The notes under the pieces: model-generated
What the model was told of the DNA's origin: nothing
The model's input: the letters and a program-made list of their open reading frames with translations, nothing else
Database searches by the model: none
Program-made: the position numbers and the translations under genes
In this document: in pieces, positions 29,994 to 43,600 of the stretch
Layout of the letters: each line of letters starts with the position of its first letter
How positions within the stretch are numbered: position 1 is the stretch's first letter
Assembly: GCF_000208745.1 (NCBI RefSeq)
Contig: NC_030858.1
Coordinates: 4,273,249 to 4,337,248 of the forward strand
Reading direction: 5' to 3'
Length of the DNA: 64,000 bases
From: Theobroma cacao
Taxonomy: Eukaryota > Streptophyta > Magnoliopsida > Malvales > Malvaceae

Positions 29994-32392
29994 ATGGTTT
30001 GGTTTCAATGCGAGGATTGCGGCGATAACTTGAAGAAACCAAAGTTAGCAAACCACTTCAGAATTTGCTCTGCTTCCAAGGTCTTATTTTTCCCCTTCAT
30101 TTTTCTATTCTTTCAACATTTTGTTTCGGTTAAACTCGAACTCTCGACTAATCAATCATCTTTTTGGATGATTCCGTAGCTATCGTGCATTGATTGTGGA
30201 GAGATTTTTGGGCAGCAAAGCGTTCAGGGCCATACGCAGTGCATTACTGAGGCAGTAAGTTTCGCAATACTTAATTTTATTCAGTAACTTGCTAATAAGT
30301 AATCTGACAGAGCATTATGTTTTTCCTTTTTCTTTTTTCATATTTAGGAAAAATATGGTCCTAAGGGACAAGGTAAAGCACCGAATATTTCGAATGCAAA
30401 ACCCAACAAGGAAACAAAGGAAAAACCTGACATTGATATAAATGTGGGCTTATCTCAACGTCCTCCATGGTTTTGTAGGTAATGTTCATTTTTATCCAGA
30501 CTTTGTTATGCCCCTTTTTTGTTATATATTATCTTGTATGTGGAGGCTTGTAAGATACTGTTGAGGCCAATAAGTCAAGTAATTTTCTTAGAACCTTATT
30601 TGAATGTCTTTGTTGGTGCCTTATTTTGTGGTGGAAGAACATTTAACTTATGAATCTTACTGAAAAAGTTATGAGGGGTGTTAGTTGGGAATTGCATGTG
30701 GCTTTTGTTCAATGAAGAAATAAAACAATTAGTGTTGCTTAAACGTATTTTTGTATTGCACAGAGGTCCTTACCCATAGTTTTGCTCAAGCTACAAGCTT
30801 TTAAGTTTTGATGAAATTCTTCCATTCTAATTTTCCTTTGCTTTCATAAATGAATTGAGGAAGCAGCAGATCAACAAACCAAACCAAGTCTTAATGCAAA
30901 ATGAATTATTTTCATTCACGGAGAATAAATCTCTCTGGTCCCCTGGGGTGTTGTCTGGTTTTCTGTGAATAATTCGGTCCATTAGCTGTAGATTTCTGGA
31001 GCCAATGCTATAGATTTTGGTAATTTTTTAAGTTTATCGTATCAGATTAGATGTCTGATTTAATGAAGCAAATTATATCTGGCTAGGTGCAGAATATAAT
31101 GACTTTGACATTTCATCTGGTGAGGCAGTTTGTGTTGAGCTCCTGAGCGACGGTCCCAATTACCATGATATAAAAATTACACATGATAAATATTTTGCTT
31201 GTGTTTGTTATTTATCATTCTATATTGAGACCTGAGGAGATTCTCTTCATTATCTATGTATTTGCAGTCTTTGCAATACTAAGGCTACCAGCCAGCAGAC
31301 CTTGCTTCTTCATGCTGAAGGAAAGAAGCACAGGGCAAGGGCTCGGGCTTTCCGTGCTAAGCAACAACCTAAACGGATAGAAGAATCTGCCCCAGATACT
31401 AAGGTTTCAACTGAAAATAAAGTGAATGGTGAGTTGGTGGAGAATAAATCTGTTGGAAAGGCCAAACAACAGGACCTGCCCACAGATGGCCATGTCCAAA
31501 TCAACTCAGAAGCAGCAAATGGAGATTTATCATCAAAGAAAAAGAGAAAAATAGATGTGTCTGTGAGGGATGGTACTGACAAAAATAGCGGGGATGATAG
31601 CTTAGAGGAAGCAGGCAATGGAGAAGTCATTCAAGTTGGGGTAGAAAAAACAGAGGACATAAAGAGAAAGTCAAAGAAACCCAAACATAATATTGTAAAA
31701 GAAGATAAAGCAGAATCTGCCTCTACCAAAGAAGATAACAAACGGAAGATAAAGTGGAAGAATTTGATTAAAGCAGCCTTGAAAGCTGTATGTCTACTCA
31801 TTATGATTCATTTTGTTTCAACCTTTTTTCATTATATTAGAAATTATGGTACTTATGATTGTTAACATAGCTTTGTTAAGATAAACATGGTGCTATAATT
31901 GCAAGAGCTCCCATGTCCTTTCCCTGGAACCAGTGGTTGGGAACTAAGCAGAGGCCCAAAGTTACTCTCCTTTTATTAAAGTTACAATGATCTTTCCCTC
32001 CGTGGAACTTGCACTTGCATTTATGCTTTCTTTTTTGTGATTGTTGCAGAGTCCTGATGGAGTTTTGAAGATGCGAAAGCTGCAAAAACTGGTTCTAAAA
32101 GCCCTCCAGGAAGCAGGTGTAGATGAAGAGAAGTCCCAACTAAGTGAAATGCTGGAGCACAAGGTGAGGGGTGGTTCTTTGTGTTATTTGTTTACTAGCA
32201 AGTTTTCTGTGTTGAGGTTTTTTTTTTATTAAAAAAAAGAACTTCTGTAAATTTTTAAGGGGGGTTGGTTTAAGAACTGAAGCTCTTGTTTAATCTTGTC
32301 ATAATATTCTTTTCTCCTTGTCTGTGCAGATTACTTCAAGCTCCAGATTTACAGTTGACAACAAATACGTCCGTCTAGTGGCTAAAGACTAA
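29994..32392 (+). CDS. LYAR-type C2HC zinc-finger nucleolar protein
   Basis: Homologue of cell growth-regulating nucleolar protein LYAR, linked in animals and yeast to ribosome biogenesis. Six exons: 29994-30080, 30180-30254, 30348-30478, 31268-31787, 32050-32163, 32330-32392, all phase-consistent, 329 residues. Residues 1-29 hold the first C2HC finger (C6, C9, H21, C25) in [20 protein letters not shown] second finger spans C32, C35, H47, C50. A C2H2 finger of the U1 type follows (C97, C100, H113, H119). The middle is a Lys/Glu-rich, low-complexity, nuclear-type region. The C-terminus ([16 protein letters not shown] to the end) is the conserved LYAR C-terminal domain. The promoter carries ribosome-gene motifs. 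The extended frame past 31787 is intron read-through. Confidence 0.93.
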
Positions 32393-33508
32393 AATTAATC
32401 TTTAATGAAGCTCTTTTGTGGTGGATTTTGGAGGATGGCAATGTCACCAGCAATTGTTTTTCCATTGCAGTTTTACAGTCATTCATTCCTTTTTCTTTTT
32501 GAAAGGCCAGTCATTTATTACTACCTTTTGTTTGAGAATCTTGTTGGAGCTGCTCTTTAACCTATTAATCATTTCAAATGCTTATAGAAATTGCCTTCAT
32601 CTACTGCATAAGAGGAAAGAGAATTTTGCCCAAGTTATGAGTGTAATTCACATTGAAATACCACCAAAAAGGATTTGTTTATTCCAAAGTATATATAACA
32701 ATCATAAACTTGTTTCCTTTGGGCCTGGATATTGATAAATGGACGTGAACTCTTAATAAGTTTTGAGGTCGTGACACTTTCTGCCTACTAGGAATCTCAT
32801 TGAAGATATAGCCGCCTATTCTGCTTATTTATTTATTTGGGTAAGTTATCCGCCTATTTTATGCTGCTGGATTATTGTTTCAGGACTATAATTAATTGAG
32901 AATCAGCCGGTGTATTAAAAAATTCGTTATAAGACGCCGAGGAACATTGATTCAAGGCCTTTCCTGGACTCGCTGGAGTACAAGATTATGATGTCAATGC
33001 GAATTCTTTCCTCCACTGGACTAACAAGCATATAATCAGCATCTGGCGGGAGGGTTATTCTTATAGAGCTAGCAATTTAACTTTGTTGCCCTTTCGACCA
33101 GTTAGCCATCACCTGAGTGAGCTTACAGTGATGACAACACCGTGGAGTGCGGACAGGATTGAAATTTGTTAATAAAGCTCATTCTGTATCAACAATGAAG
33201 CAAGTTATTCCATTAATGAACTCATCATATTACTTACAAATAAACATAGCCTCAAATTTCATGGTTCTATCAAAGGCCAAGTATAATTTCTTGTATGAAT
33301 TCCTGTAAACAAAACATTTCTCCAATATCTGTTGTCTTTACAAGGATGCTCAGCAGATGGGACAGGTCGGTACTGTTTCTCATATGGCATGCTTGTGGGA
33401 CAACAGTTTCCACATTGCCGCCCAGGCATTCAATATTTAATTTGCATGCAATTCCTTTGAACTCAACATGGATAAAGGTGTGAGAAGCATACTTCGAATT
33501 CTAGGTGA
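32393..33508. other. Convergent 3' flanks of the LYAR-like and L18a-like genes
   Basis: Contains the 3'UTRs of two convergent genes. A GC-richer patch at about 32.9-33.17 kb is unexplained. No coding exon is supported. Confidence 0.5.
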
Positions 33509-35441
33509 TTAGGTTGAAAATAGAATAAAAACTATTATGATCAGCAGTACAACAGAGCATGCCATTGCCTGCAACAACAAAGACGTGCAGTATATGTTAT
33601 ATACTATTCGAGTATATTGAATGTGATTTTTCACTCATTACATTAAAAATAAATTGAAGAAATACATTTATCAAACAAAAAGTTCAAACGCAAGAAAAAT
33701 AGAAATCTAATAATCTTAACTGATGGCAATAATGATAGACTTCTTCTGGTATGTATGAGATTATGATCCGTTGTTAACTATTGAATAAGTTACTTTTGCG
33801 AGGAGGAGAAGGGGGAGGGGGGAGGTGGGGGTGTACTTACAGCAATTGCAGAAGCAGCAAGGCCTGCTCTCTCCCTAGGATCTTTGCGGTAGTGATTTCC
33901 AAAATAAAGAAATGTAGCATAGTACCACATTAATGGGCACACAAATCCTGAGAGGAAGCTGTGAAAAAACAAGATAACATTATAAATGGAAATTTGCAGC
34001 TGGGAGAAGAAGAAGAAGGGTAAAAAGTACTCACGAGAACCATCCTATCCCACAGCCAAAGCATGGAAGAGGTTTGTCAAAAATCCCTGTCTGGAAGTCC
34101 TCTACATCTTTGATAAGGGTATACTTGCCTTTTTCTGTGGCATCTGGTGCTTGCCCTACCATCACAGCTTTACTTCTCAATTGATTGAATAGACATACAA
34201 ATATCATGATGCTAAGATCAATGTTTCAATTGATAGAGGATCACATATGGAACATTGCAGCACAATATATATAGATCAAAGAAGTAGGAAATGACACTGT
34301 GCCTCTACTTGCTGCAGGGTATGGGTCAAAAAACCCTGATTGGGCATGTGAAGGCTAAATAGGATCACTACCTTTAAATACTGAATAGTATCGAGCAGAT
34401 GGCCTCAAAAGATCAAGATGTTTATCAGAGACTGATTTAGAAAGCTCAAGGTTGTTCCTCAAATTCCCTACCTCCTCAACAGCAGCACCTGTGACATTGA
34501 GAATTCATGTTCATAGATGGTAAGGTAACTGGATCAAGTGTATATACTCATCAATTAACCTAGGAAAAGAAATCATCATACTAATCACTTGCTTTATTTT
34601 CTTCTTAAATCCTCCAAGAACTACTACTTGTGGCAGATTGTCCACAACAATAAAAAACAAGGTCTATTGCCACAATGTTGGATTCCTAGTACGAGGTATA
34701 CACAACAAAAATCTTTTGATGAGGATCAAAGCATAAAATTTTCTACAAATATCAGAACCTTTCCTGTTAAATACCATCTATCCTTGTTCAATAGATCAAC
34801 CACATTCATATGTATCTGCAACTATACACCATGATATAAGTATTTTTTGAACAAACAATTGCTGAAAAGTGACAAAAAGGGATATATGGCAGGTGAGATA
34901 CACATCACTGTAGAATATAGTTCATACTGTTCTGCTCTTAGCTCAACTTCATTTCTTTCCTATCAGATAAGCAGCCATAAATATAGTCGCAAGCTGTATG
35001 CTATTGACTCATAGACTGAGGAACTTTATAAATAAAAATTAGTAAGGCAACTACACTACTGATGATATTATTTTCCATTCTTGTTCTTACAAATCAAGGT
35101 ATTTATTTACCTAGAAAAAAATCATATGGTAGTATTTGACTTTTCAACATCTCTCATCAGCTGCGTGACATTCTTAGACATTACAGTATTTCTATTTAGT
35201 ATTAGAATTCATTATCAATGCATTCAATGAACTCTTATACTGGCTCATAAGAAAATCAAATGCCTCCAAAAAGCAAAAAACATAAGAGCTCTTCTGAAAG
35301 AAGGGAAACAAATATAATCAAACAGCATCAATAAAAGTACAGGTTTTCTCTACAACTTATTAGCCTGACTAATAACTGGCATATTGAGGGAGAGAAATTA
35401 GTAAATATAAAAAGGAAGAGAGATGGATTACTTTGATCCAT
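33509..35441 (-). CDS. 60S ribosomal protein L18a-like membrane protein
   Basis: Small plant protein usually annotated 'ribosomal protein L18ae family', although its sequence indicates a membrane protein rather than a ribosome component. Exons: 35441-35432, 34488-34372, 34155-34035, 33958-33841, 33568-33509, giving 141 residues with consistent phases. Motifs recognised: HLDLLRPSARYYSVFKG, KYTLIKDVEDF, KPLPCFGCGIGW and YRKDPRERAGLAASAIA. Two hydrophobic segments flank the YRKDPRER loop: GWFSFLSGFVCPLMWYYAT and MACSVVLLIIIVFILF. The first ATG (35441) gives MDQ and follows an in-frame TGA nine codons into the same exon region. Exon 1 contributes only ten coding bases. Biochemical function is not established. 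Confidence 0.9.
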
Positions 35442-36360
35442 GTCTGCCAGAGCTGACGAGTTCGGAGTATCAAAGGCCTCAGTGTATACTCAACGAAACA
35501 ATTTCCTGCTTCAAATGATAATGTAGAACCTCAGGTATAATTCTATAGCTGATGATGAATTGCCATCTATAATCATGCTTTCAAACATAGTCCATTTTGT
35601 AGTACAAATAAGAAGAAAAATAAAAATTTGATTGGAAAAATTGATCTATGATGATACTAAACGGCTAGGCTAGCAGCAGGTAAGCTAGCATAGAAGCAAA
35701 GAACTAAAAACAGAAATATCTTTCAACAGAGTCAACGTGCTCTTAAACTTAAAGTTCCCAGACAACAAAAATGCAGCTAAACTCATGCTTTTTTGAAACT
35801 CTGCTACGATCCAAGTTAAGATAGAGTTCATAAATTCAACAAAAATTTTGAAAAATCCAGGATAACTGCTATGAAATGTACATATAATTTTTTAGGAATC
35901 ATTCGGGGAAAAAAAGGAAAGAAAGAAGATTGAAAAGAAAAACCACAAATAAAAAAGGAAATGAATAATATAATTAATTACGATCTGATAACTTTCAATC
36001 TCTGGTTATTTGAATTCAATTACTTGGATGATTGAACAAGTAGATAGAAATCTCATTGGATCAATAATTACTAAATAAACTTTAGATATACAAGTGGGAA
36101 CAGAAATATCCAGATGAATTCCTGACCAGACTTAAGCTAAGACAATCCAAGAAAAAGGAAAAAGCAGATTATATGCACCATAATCTAAAATTAAAATCCC
36201 AGAAAAAAAAGACGAATTCAAAACACATAATCTTAACAATCAGACAATAAATAATCAAAGAACATAAAATTAAAAAAGAAAAAAAAGAGAAACTTGCCTG
36301 TGAAGAACTGGAACTAAGGAGTGAGCTTTGGATTGATGATTTCTTTTGTAAACCGCCAAA
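35442..36360 (-). other. 5'UTR of the L18a-like gene with a probable GC-AG intron
   Basis: A UTR exon appears to span 35505-35442, preceded by the acceptor AGCAG. An upstream UTR exon probably ends at 36298 (TTCACAG) followed by GCAAGT, a GC-type donor. No GT donor is nearby. The intron would be 792 bp (36297-35506). This is inferred from signals only. Confidence 0.4.
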
Positions 36361-39080
36361 ATGAAGAAAACTTACAAAAAATTTGTAATCGAGGAGTGTT
36401 TTACATGAAAAGCAAAGCAGAAAACTTCTCTCCTCTGTTTGAATACGGAGCGAAAATTGACTTCTATTTTTGTCTTGAGAAATAATAATGGCGGAAAATT
36501 ATGGAAAAATAATTTTTTTATTATATTGTCGCTTGTCTTACTTTATTATTATCCTTATCATTGCTTGTAATAAAATAAACATGCTTTTATTCACTTTATT
36601 TGAGCGCTACCTTGAAAATTATTTACTCCTTGATTGGAATTGGACCACGTATAAAATGACAACAAAACCCCTCAGTATGACTCATCTTGTGTTTTCTTGG
36701 TATTATTGAATTTTTATTGGTTGGTCCATTTTCGTTTGGATTTTTCTGTTTTTTTCTAATTTCTAAATGGCCAACTTGTTGCCGGCAATGATTGAGTTAT
36801 TCTAGTACCGAGCAAAGCATTGTGTTATCACCACTGTATTTTCCAATATATCTTTCATCGGTTTTGAACAATTTAACAAAAGCCATCAATTTCATTTTTA
36901 TACGGTTGGGGTGATTATTTAGATAATATTTGATGAAAGACTAATAAATAGTTCTTAGCAACCTACTAATTAATAAGTAATAATACTATTAGTTTAAATA
37001 CAATAGTTGAGAATGGAATTCTTCTGATAGTAAAATGAAATTAGAGAATGCTAGTGGTCCAAAATAATCAGACGGTGATAATGCTTTGAGTGGTTCAATA
37101 TTTTTGTGTGCTTCAAAATCAAAATATGTCTATGCCCATGTGCTTAGGTCATTGAATTCCAGGAGAACGACAAGTCCCCATCCAAAGCCTAAAACTTGAG
37201 CTTTGTTTGATGGATGAAATAATTTGGTTTGGAAAGAAAGCTTAGAAAATAAATTAGTCAAATTTCTGGTTCATAATTATAGATTCTGATGGCAAACCTC
37301 ACACGTAAATGGGCCCTCCTAAGATTATCATATCAAATATACATGAAAGTGAATGCCAGAGCGAAGGCCTACTATTTGAGGCCCGGGGTGCTCCAAGGAT
37401 TTGAAACGCACCCTGAAATGACCATCTAAATTTGCATGTCACATATTGGTATGAAACGACGTAGTATATTGCATTTGTCAAATTCGTGGTGGTTACATGC
37501 CGAAGTTAAACAAGATCCATCATCAACCACCCACCTGCCCCGAGGAACAAATATAAAATAAAAGAAAAAAAGGGAAGAAGACACTTTTGGTGCGGGCAAG
37601 CATTTTGGGAAGTTGGGCAAAGCTGCTGTTTGGTTGGTTTCCAGCCACGCGCCTCGACTTTCCTTCCCTTTAGTTGGAGCCCATTGGTTTCTTAGTGTTA
37701 GCCATCAGAAAGAAAAATGGAAATAAAGTTCAAAGTAAGGAAGAAGGTTGGCTACGATTATTATTATTATTTTGTTTAATGGCTTGGTTGGTATGAAGAA
37801 TAAAGCATTTTGAGGGTCAAACATTGTATAGAGCCGTGATTTAAGGATGAGCATGGGACTTTTTGATTGGACATTTCATATTTGGATTAGGTTCAAACCC
37901 ACAATTTCTTTTATAAATAATTATTTGAACATTAAGTTATATGGTAGAAAACTTGTAAATAGCATAATTTGATAACTCCTTATGCCCTTTTTGGGACATT
38001 GACGATTTGATGTTTATAATCACTATATTGTTTTTTCTTTGATATTTCCAGTTCTCTACTTTCATCATCTTAAAGCAAAGTATTCACTTTTAAAATATGT
38101 GAAATTTTATAAATTTTTTTGATTCATACAATAATAATTTAATGATAGTGGCCATTTCTTTACCTTTTAAAAGCATGAGAGACAATTGTCACAAACCAGA
38201 AAATCAGCCGTTTGGGCACAAAAAAGGTTCCTTGTATCATCAACTTGACAATTTTAGTCGAGAGTCGAGGCATGTACTATATATTAGATTCAAATTTAGT
38301 TGTTCAATTTCTTCAATAGGTTATATTGTATAAAAATATATTTTAAATTAAAAGGTTTAATTTTGTTACGGAGTTACTTGGTTCAAGTAGTAAAATACTT
38401 AAAAATCAATTTATTTTATTACTCAAGTTTGGCTCAAACTTGTCAATAAAACAAAGCGAACTTAGTAATTAAATCTTAATTTGCCTATACTCCTAAATTT
38501 CAGTACCTAAGGGTAGGATGAGATTTAGATAAAAATCTTAAATTTGAATCATAATACTTTCTTATATATATATATATATAAAATAAAGCTAGACAAAATT
38601 TTAGAATAGCCTTTATTTATATAATAAAGACTGTAACAAGGTCATAGAAGCACAAGCTCACAAGTTGGAAGTTTGACGTGGGGTTTACCACAAAGTTACA
38701 ATAAAAGGATTCTAAATAAATTCAAAAGAATTTTTGGAATAAATAATTCTTTTTATTATTTTTTAATAATTATAATTAAAAATATATATTTTATAATTTA
38801 ATAATGATTAAAATATTAAATAAATCTTTAAATTATTTCAAATTTGTTAAACTAACCTCGACTTTTATATCATAAAAAATAAATTATTAATTTGTAAAAA
38901 TTTTCAAAAAATTTTTATGTTGACAGAAAAATTTATTTTAGTGTAATAAAAGAATAAAAAGTTATTTAAAAAAAAGAGTGTACATACATTTTTTTTAATA
39001 TTTTAACTTTCAAACCGTTCGTGTTACTTAACAAGATAGAAGCTTTTAGGATTTCATGCGTCGGATCATTATTCGAAGCT
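36361..39080. other. Intergenic, no supported gene
   Basis: AT-rich spacer. A short TA tract lies at about 38565-38580. Open frames of 60-78 codons here have no recognisable family and no splice context. Confidence 0.55.
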
Positions 39081-39454
39081 AAGCCCAGAACCAACGAAGA
39101 AAGTATCCAAGCCCAGTAACAGCTCTCCACGTCCACGCATTCCGACATCCCAAGTCCTTTTGTGGCATTTGCCGTGCCGCCCCTACTTTCCACGGACCAC
39201 AATTCTAGTCTTGTATGGATCCAGGTGTCCGTGGAACGCCACGTTAACAGTTAAAGACCGAAGAAATAAACAGTTAGAACGTACTCTGCTTTTGGGACAC
39301 GTCCAGTAACGTTTCTTCTATTCTATTCACTGTTTACTCTCTTTTCCTTCCGGCACTGCCTTTTTATTTTCTTCTATTTATAATCCAAAAAGAATCCCAA
39401 CACAACACTCTTGTTTTCCTCTGTCGGTGTGCGCTGTTGTTGCGAAAATTCGAG
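39081..39454 (+). promoter_or_regulatory. CFIm25 upstream region with paired AGCCCA motifs
   Basis: AAGCCCAG occurs twice, at 39081-39088 and 39109-39116, about 340-370 bp before the ATG. These are site II-like cores in inverse orientation. No convincing TATA box at a normal distance was found. Confidence 0.35.
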
Positions 39455-41389
39455 ATGGGAGATGACACGGGAGCAGCAGCAGCAGCAACAGTAAACGATC
39501 ATAGTAGCAGCGGTGATCATAGAAAAGAGGTGGATATTTACCCTCTAAGTTGTTACTATTTTGGATCCAAAGAAACCATCGTTTTCAAGGATGAAACTCT
39601 GTCCGATCGTATTAAAAGGATGAAATCCAAGTACTTTTACCGCATCGCTGTTTTTTTTTTCATGTAAAATTCAATTGGGTTCTTTTTATTTGCCAATATC
39701 TTTCGTGGGTTTAACACTTTTAACATTTTTGCCCCCCCAGTTATGCTGCTTATGGACTGAGGACTTCTGTTGAAGCAGTTATTCTGGTTGGTTATTTTTC
39801 TCTACTCTCTTTCTGGATGGCTTCAGCTTTGTCAGTGTTATTCTGATGGTTATAGTTTTGAAGTTTTGATTACTAAAAAGAGTTGCATATTGTTTAATTT
39901 TGAAAGAATTGCATCTTATATTAGTATAGCAAGAATTTTTCTCTTTCTTTGTATTGTGCTTGGCATTAGCAATGACCGCTGCTTGACTATAAAGGGGATT
40001 TTATTGAAGAATTAGGTTTAAAGTAATGGAATTCAGTTAGTTGAAGGCTTAAACGTATGAACTATTTAGTAGTTATTCTTTTTTTTTTAAAGGTATTTTG
40101 TAGTTATTCTTGAACATGAATTCTTGAAAGTGACAGTCTATTGGTAATCTGTTAGACCGTTAGTTAATTTAAAAGCAAAGAGGTGGCTTCTGGTGGTTGA
40201 GAGCATCCATTTTTAGGCCTCGGATGTGACTTTTAATAAAGGATAGACGATCTTCCACATGGCGCGCCACTTGAATGTTGTGAGAAGGCAAACTTGTCGG
40301 TTGTAACCAGACAATTATATGTGGTTCATGCAAATTAGTCCCATGGGAATGCATTAGTTTAGTTATGTTTCCACAAATGTTTTAAGCAATGTTGTTTAAT
40401 CAGGTTGAGTTGTTCAAACACCCTCATCTGTTGCTGCTGCAAGTTAGAAATTCCATCTTTAAGCTTCCTGGTGGTCGTTTGAGGCCAGGTGAATCAGGTA
40501 AATTGTTAGATTTATTAAACTGTCTTACAAACTTGAATTTGGCTAGGTGAATCAATTTTGAGCTGAAGGGTATTCTTCTAAGGGTTCACTGAACTAAGAT
40601 GAGCTGAATTTCCAGATATTGATGGACTGAGGCGTAAGCTTTCCAGGAAGCTTTCTGCCAGTGAAGATGACAGTGAAACTGAATGGGAGGTAAAGCAGTT
40701 TTCCCCCCATTTCTATAGAAGTATTATTATGGCATGGTGTGAAAATTCTCACCTTCTTTAATATTTAGGTGGGAGAATGTCTTGGCATGTGGTGGCGGCA
40801 TGATTTCGAAACGTTATTGTATCCTTACTTGCCACCCAACGTGAAAAAGCCTAAGGTAGTTGGTACATTGATACTGCGTCTGCTGTAGTGATATACCTTT
40901 CTCAGTTCTTATGCTAATCTCATTTTATAGGAGTGCACCAAACTCTTCCTTGTAAGGTTGCCAGAGAGCCGAAAATTTATTGTACCCAAAAAGCTGAAAT
41001 TGCTTGCAGTTCCACTGTGTCAGGTTCACGAAAATCACAAGGTACAAGTTACCCCTACAATTGGGGTAAATGGTGCTTGGATATTGAATGAGACTAATCT
41101 TACCACAATGTTTTATATAACATTTGATGCAATTTCACTTCCATGGTTTAGATGTCACTTTAACAAGGCCTTTTGGATATCAATAGATAGCCTTCTTTTC
41201 ATGGTAGCTTCATTATGATGTCCTGATATTTATGCTTCAAACTTGTTTGTTCATAGCATAAGATTTTCACCAGAGTTTCTCATGTTGCTAATGCTTCTAA
41301 TTTTTTCAATTTTTTAGACATACGGACCGATAATATCAGGAGTGCCACAGTTGCTATCTAAATTCTCCATCAACATCATTGACCCTTAG
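39455..41389 (+). CDS. CFIM25: Pre-mRNA cleavage factor Im 25 kDa subunit (CFIm25, NUDT21 homologue)
   Basis: Nuclear subunit of cleavage factor Im, which binds UGUA and guides poly(A)-site choice. It has a NUDIX fold that does not hydrolyse nucleotides. Seven exons: 39455-39630, 39741-39786, 40404-40497, 40616-40689, 40769-40855, 40931-41041, 41318-41389. Phases agree, 219 residues, close to the family length. Motifs: DIYPLSCYYFGSKE near the N-terminus, YGLRTSVEAVILVELFKHPH, the NUDIX-like FKLPGGRLRPGES, WEVGECLGMWWR, FIVPKKLKLLAVPLCQVHEN and TYGPIISGVPQLLSKFS at the end. An apparent upstream start at 39437 is TTG, so 39455 is the true ATG. The N-terminus has a poly-Ala stretch (GAAAAAT). 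Confidence 0.95.
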
Positions 41390-42599
41390 AATATGCATGT
41401 TGACCATTTGGAGTGGGTTTGAGGTAAAAATTACAGGAAATAGTGATAAGATGTGTGCAACAAGCCAATAGAAGTTTTCAATCTTGGGTTTGTAATTTTC
41501 ATGAAACCTTGAAACATACTTGTATATTACCATAGTTTTCTTACAGGAAGTGATACATAACATTGATCTCAACAATATTAAATTTATCTTATGTTTGTTT
41601 TTTTTTTGAATTTCTTTTCCACAATGTTTTAAATTCCTAGACCATATGTTGAACTGTAAATTATTCACAAATTCTCCTTAATTTGTGTTTCTTTTAGCTG
41701 CTGATAAATCAAAATTTTATTGGTATTTGATTTTGCAATGTATTAAGCTTTGGAAAATAAGGTCTTTGAGAACTACCCTGCTATCTAATTTTACATTGAT
41801 TTGCAAATCAAGATCTCTGCATTGCCAGTGGGTTAGGTGTACTCAGTTCTTACAGAAATCAAGGAGCAGAAAAAAAGAAAATTGTACCAAATGACAACTT
41901 ATGTTATTTTGTTGAGCATTCAGGAAAAAGATTAATCAGGAATCCATGTCATGGAGCAGAACTGCATATTGGCCTAGCTATTCTCTTTTACTTGAAATGT
42001 TTATGAATCTTTTCCTTGCGTCTGCTCAGACTGGCAACTTTGTTTCTCACCATATAGGAATCAGATTTATTAGCTAACTTATATCAGGGCGTGTTTATGG
42101 TAGAAGTACGTGTCTGTCTGGTTACTTTGAGTTGACTAAAATTTCTGGTAAAAGCCCATGTCCTATAACATACTCTCTTTGAAGGCGGAAAAGCCTAGTA
42201 GAAGATTCAAGCCCTTCATGACTTTTTTTAACCAATAATATCAAATACACTTCATTAATATGCATCAGACTCGCAATTCATAGGCAAGTTCCGTAGACAC
42301 GAACGAGATGATGACTCAAAATAAGTAACGAGATAGAGTCGGACACTCTACACCCTAAAAGAATTTTACAACTAATTTTAGATAAAGCCAACCTCCTCGG
42401 AATTCTGCACTTTGATAGGTTCTGCTTCTCCCTTGCTGGCAGGCAGACAAGTGGGCAAGTGGGCAAGTGAACACTTTTGCTTCTTTTTGAGAGTAGGCCA
42501 AATTTTAGGATACATAAAACAGTCCACTGTTACCATTAGAAGGCTGATAGCCAAGCGGTCCCATATTCATAAATGGTGGATTACTAGATTTGATGTGTT
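41390..42599. other. CFIm25 3' flank, no supported gene
   Basis: 3'UTR and spacer. A short frame on the minus strand at about 42.28-42.47 kb is unrecognised. Nothing else is visible. Confidence 0.45.
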
Positions 42600-43600
42600 G
42601 CAGGTTTCCGGGTAGATTCATTGTGCAATCCAAAGAACGTGATTGCAATTAACTTGCAATATATTTTCCTTTAGCTGTAACCTGTACGTGATTGTGGGTG
42701 CACTTACTACTGCAAACAACCAGATTTTTCCTTGTGCTTATCAAGTCTGGAGTTTTGCGGATATTGCTTGATGGTGAAACCAGGATGCTTAACGATGTTT
42801 TATGCTACAGGCATGAGAAAATAAAATTTTTATAGAAGAAGAAAAAACAAAAGCAATAAAAACAAAGCGGGCGGAGGGAACCGCTGGCCGCGCCCAATCT
42901 AGAAGGTGTGCAAGAATTTGTGGAGAGGTAATAGGCTAGCCGAGCGCTGACGCTGCGCTTACTTTGTGCAGAACTTGCTCGAGCGGGCCTCCCAGTCCAA
43001 CCCCTAAAAAGAAAAACAAAAGCCATTTATGGGCAACCAGCAAGTCGGCTATTGCCTGTTGCTGCTGGGCTAGCAATTTGTTCCTGCTTAGTGCCTCTTT
43101 AAGCCTTTTGGTACAGATCCGCACATGTGAATCGCCATAAATGTGGGATTCCTCAGTTGCCAGAGAGCCAAAGACCCAATCATAAACGATATCTCATTTC
43201 CAAAGCCCTTCTTTTTTTTTAACTCCCCTAGTCAAGATTTGCCAAATCTGCCAGCTAAAAAGGAAGAAGGACTTGGCAGTATTTAATTCAGCTGGTTGTC
43301 AATTGAAATTAAAGTACAATAGTAGGCGAAAAATAGTGTTTTTCTTTTCCCATTCCCAGTTTACTTTTCTGGATGACCAAACGGGCATTTGTAGAAAAAT
43401 AACAGAAGCCTGTCTCATTGTTTTGGCTGGTCGCTGTGGGCAACCAGTAATGAATTTGATTGGAAGAATGGAAAATGCTTTTCTTTTCTTGGAAAAAGTT
43501 TTCATTTTCCAAAAAAAAGATGGTCAAATCATGCACGTTATCGTCATGGTGTGCAATGCGATTAATCTAAATTTCAGTAAAAATGACAGTAATCCTTTTT
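42600..43600 (+). repeat. Upstream block of MKK2, duplicated at about 49.92-50.62 kb
   Basis: Short collinear matches link this block to 49.92-50.62 kb. GCAGGTTTCC (42600 and 49925), GCAATTAACTT, TGGAGTTTTGCGG against TGGAGTTTGCAAA, GAAGCCTGTCT (43406 and 50279) and TAATGAATTTGATTGGA against TGATGAATTTGATTGGA occur in the same order. About 500 bp here (42.84-43.39 kb), including a GC-rich island at about 42865-43130, has no counterpart in the second block. The duplicated unit therefore included the MKK2 upstream region. Confidence 0.65.

Noticed and set aside
39437..39454. Upstream start extending CFIm25 by six residues
   Set aside because: The codon is TTG. The ATG at 39455 gives the expected N-terminus.
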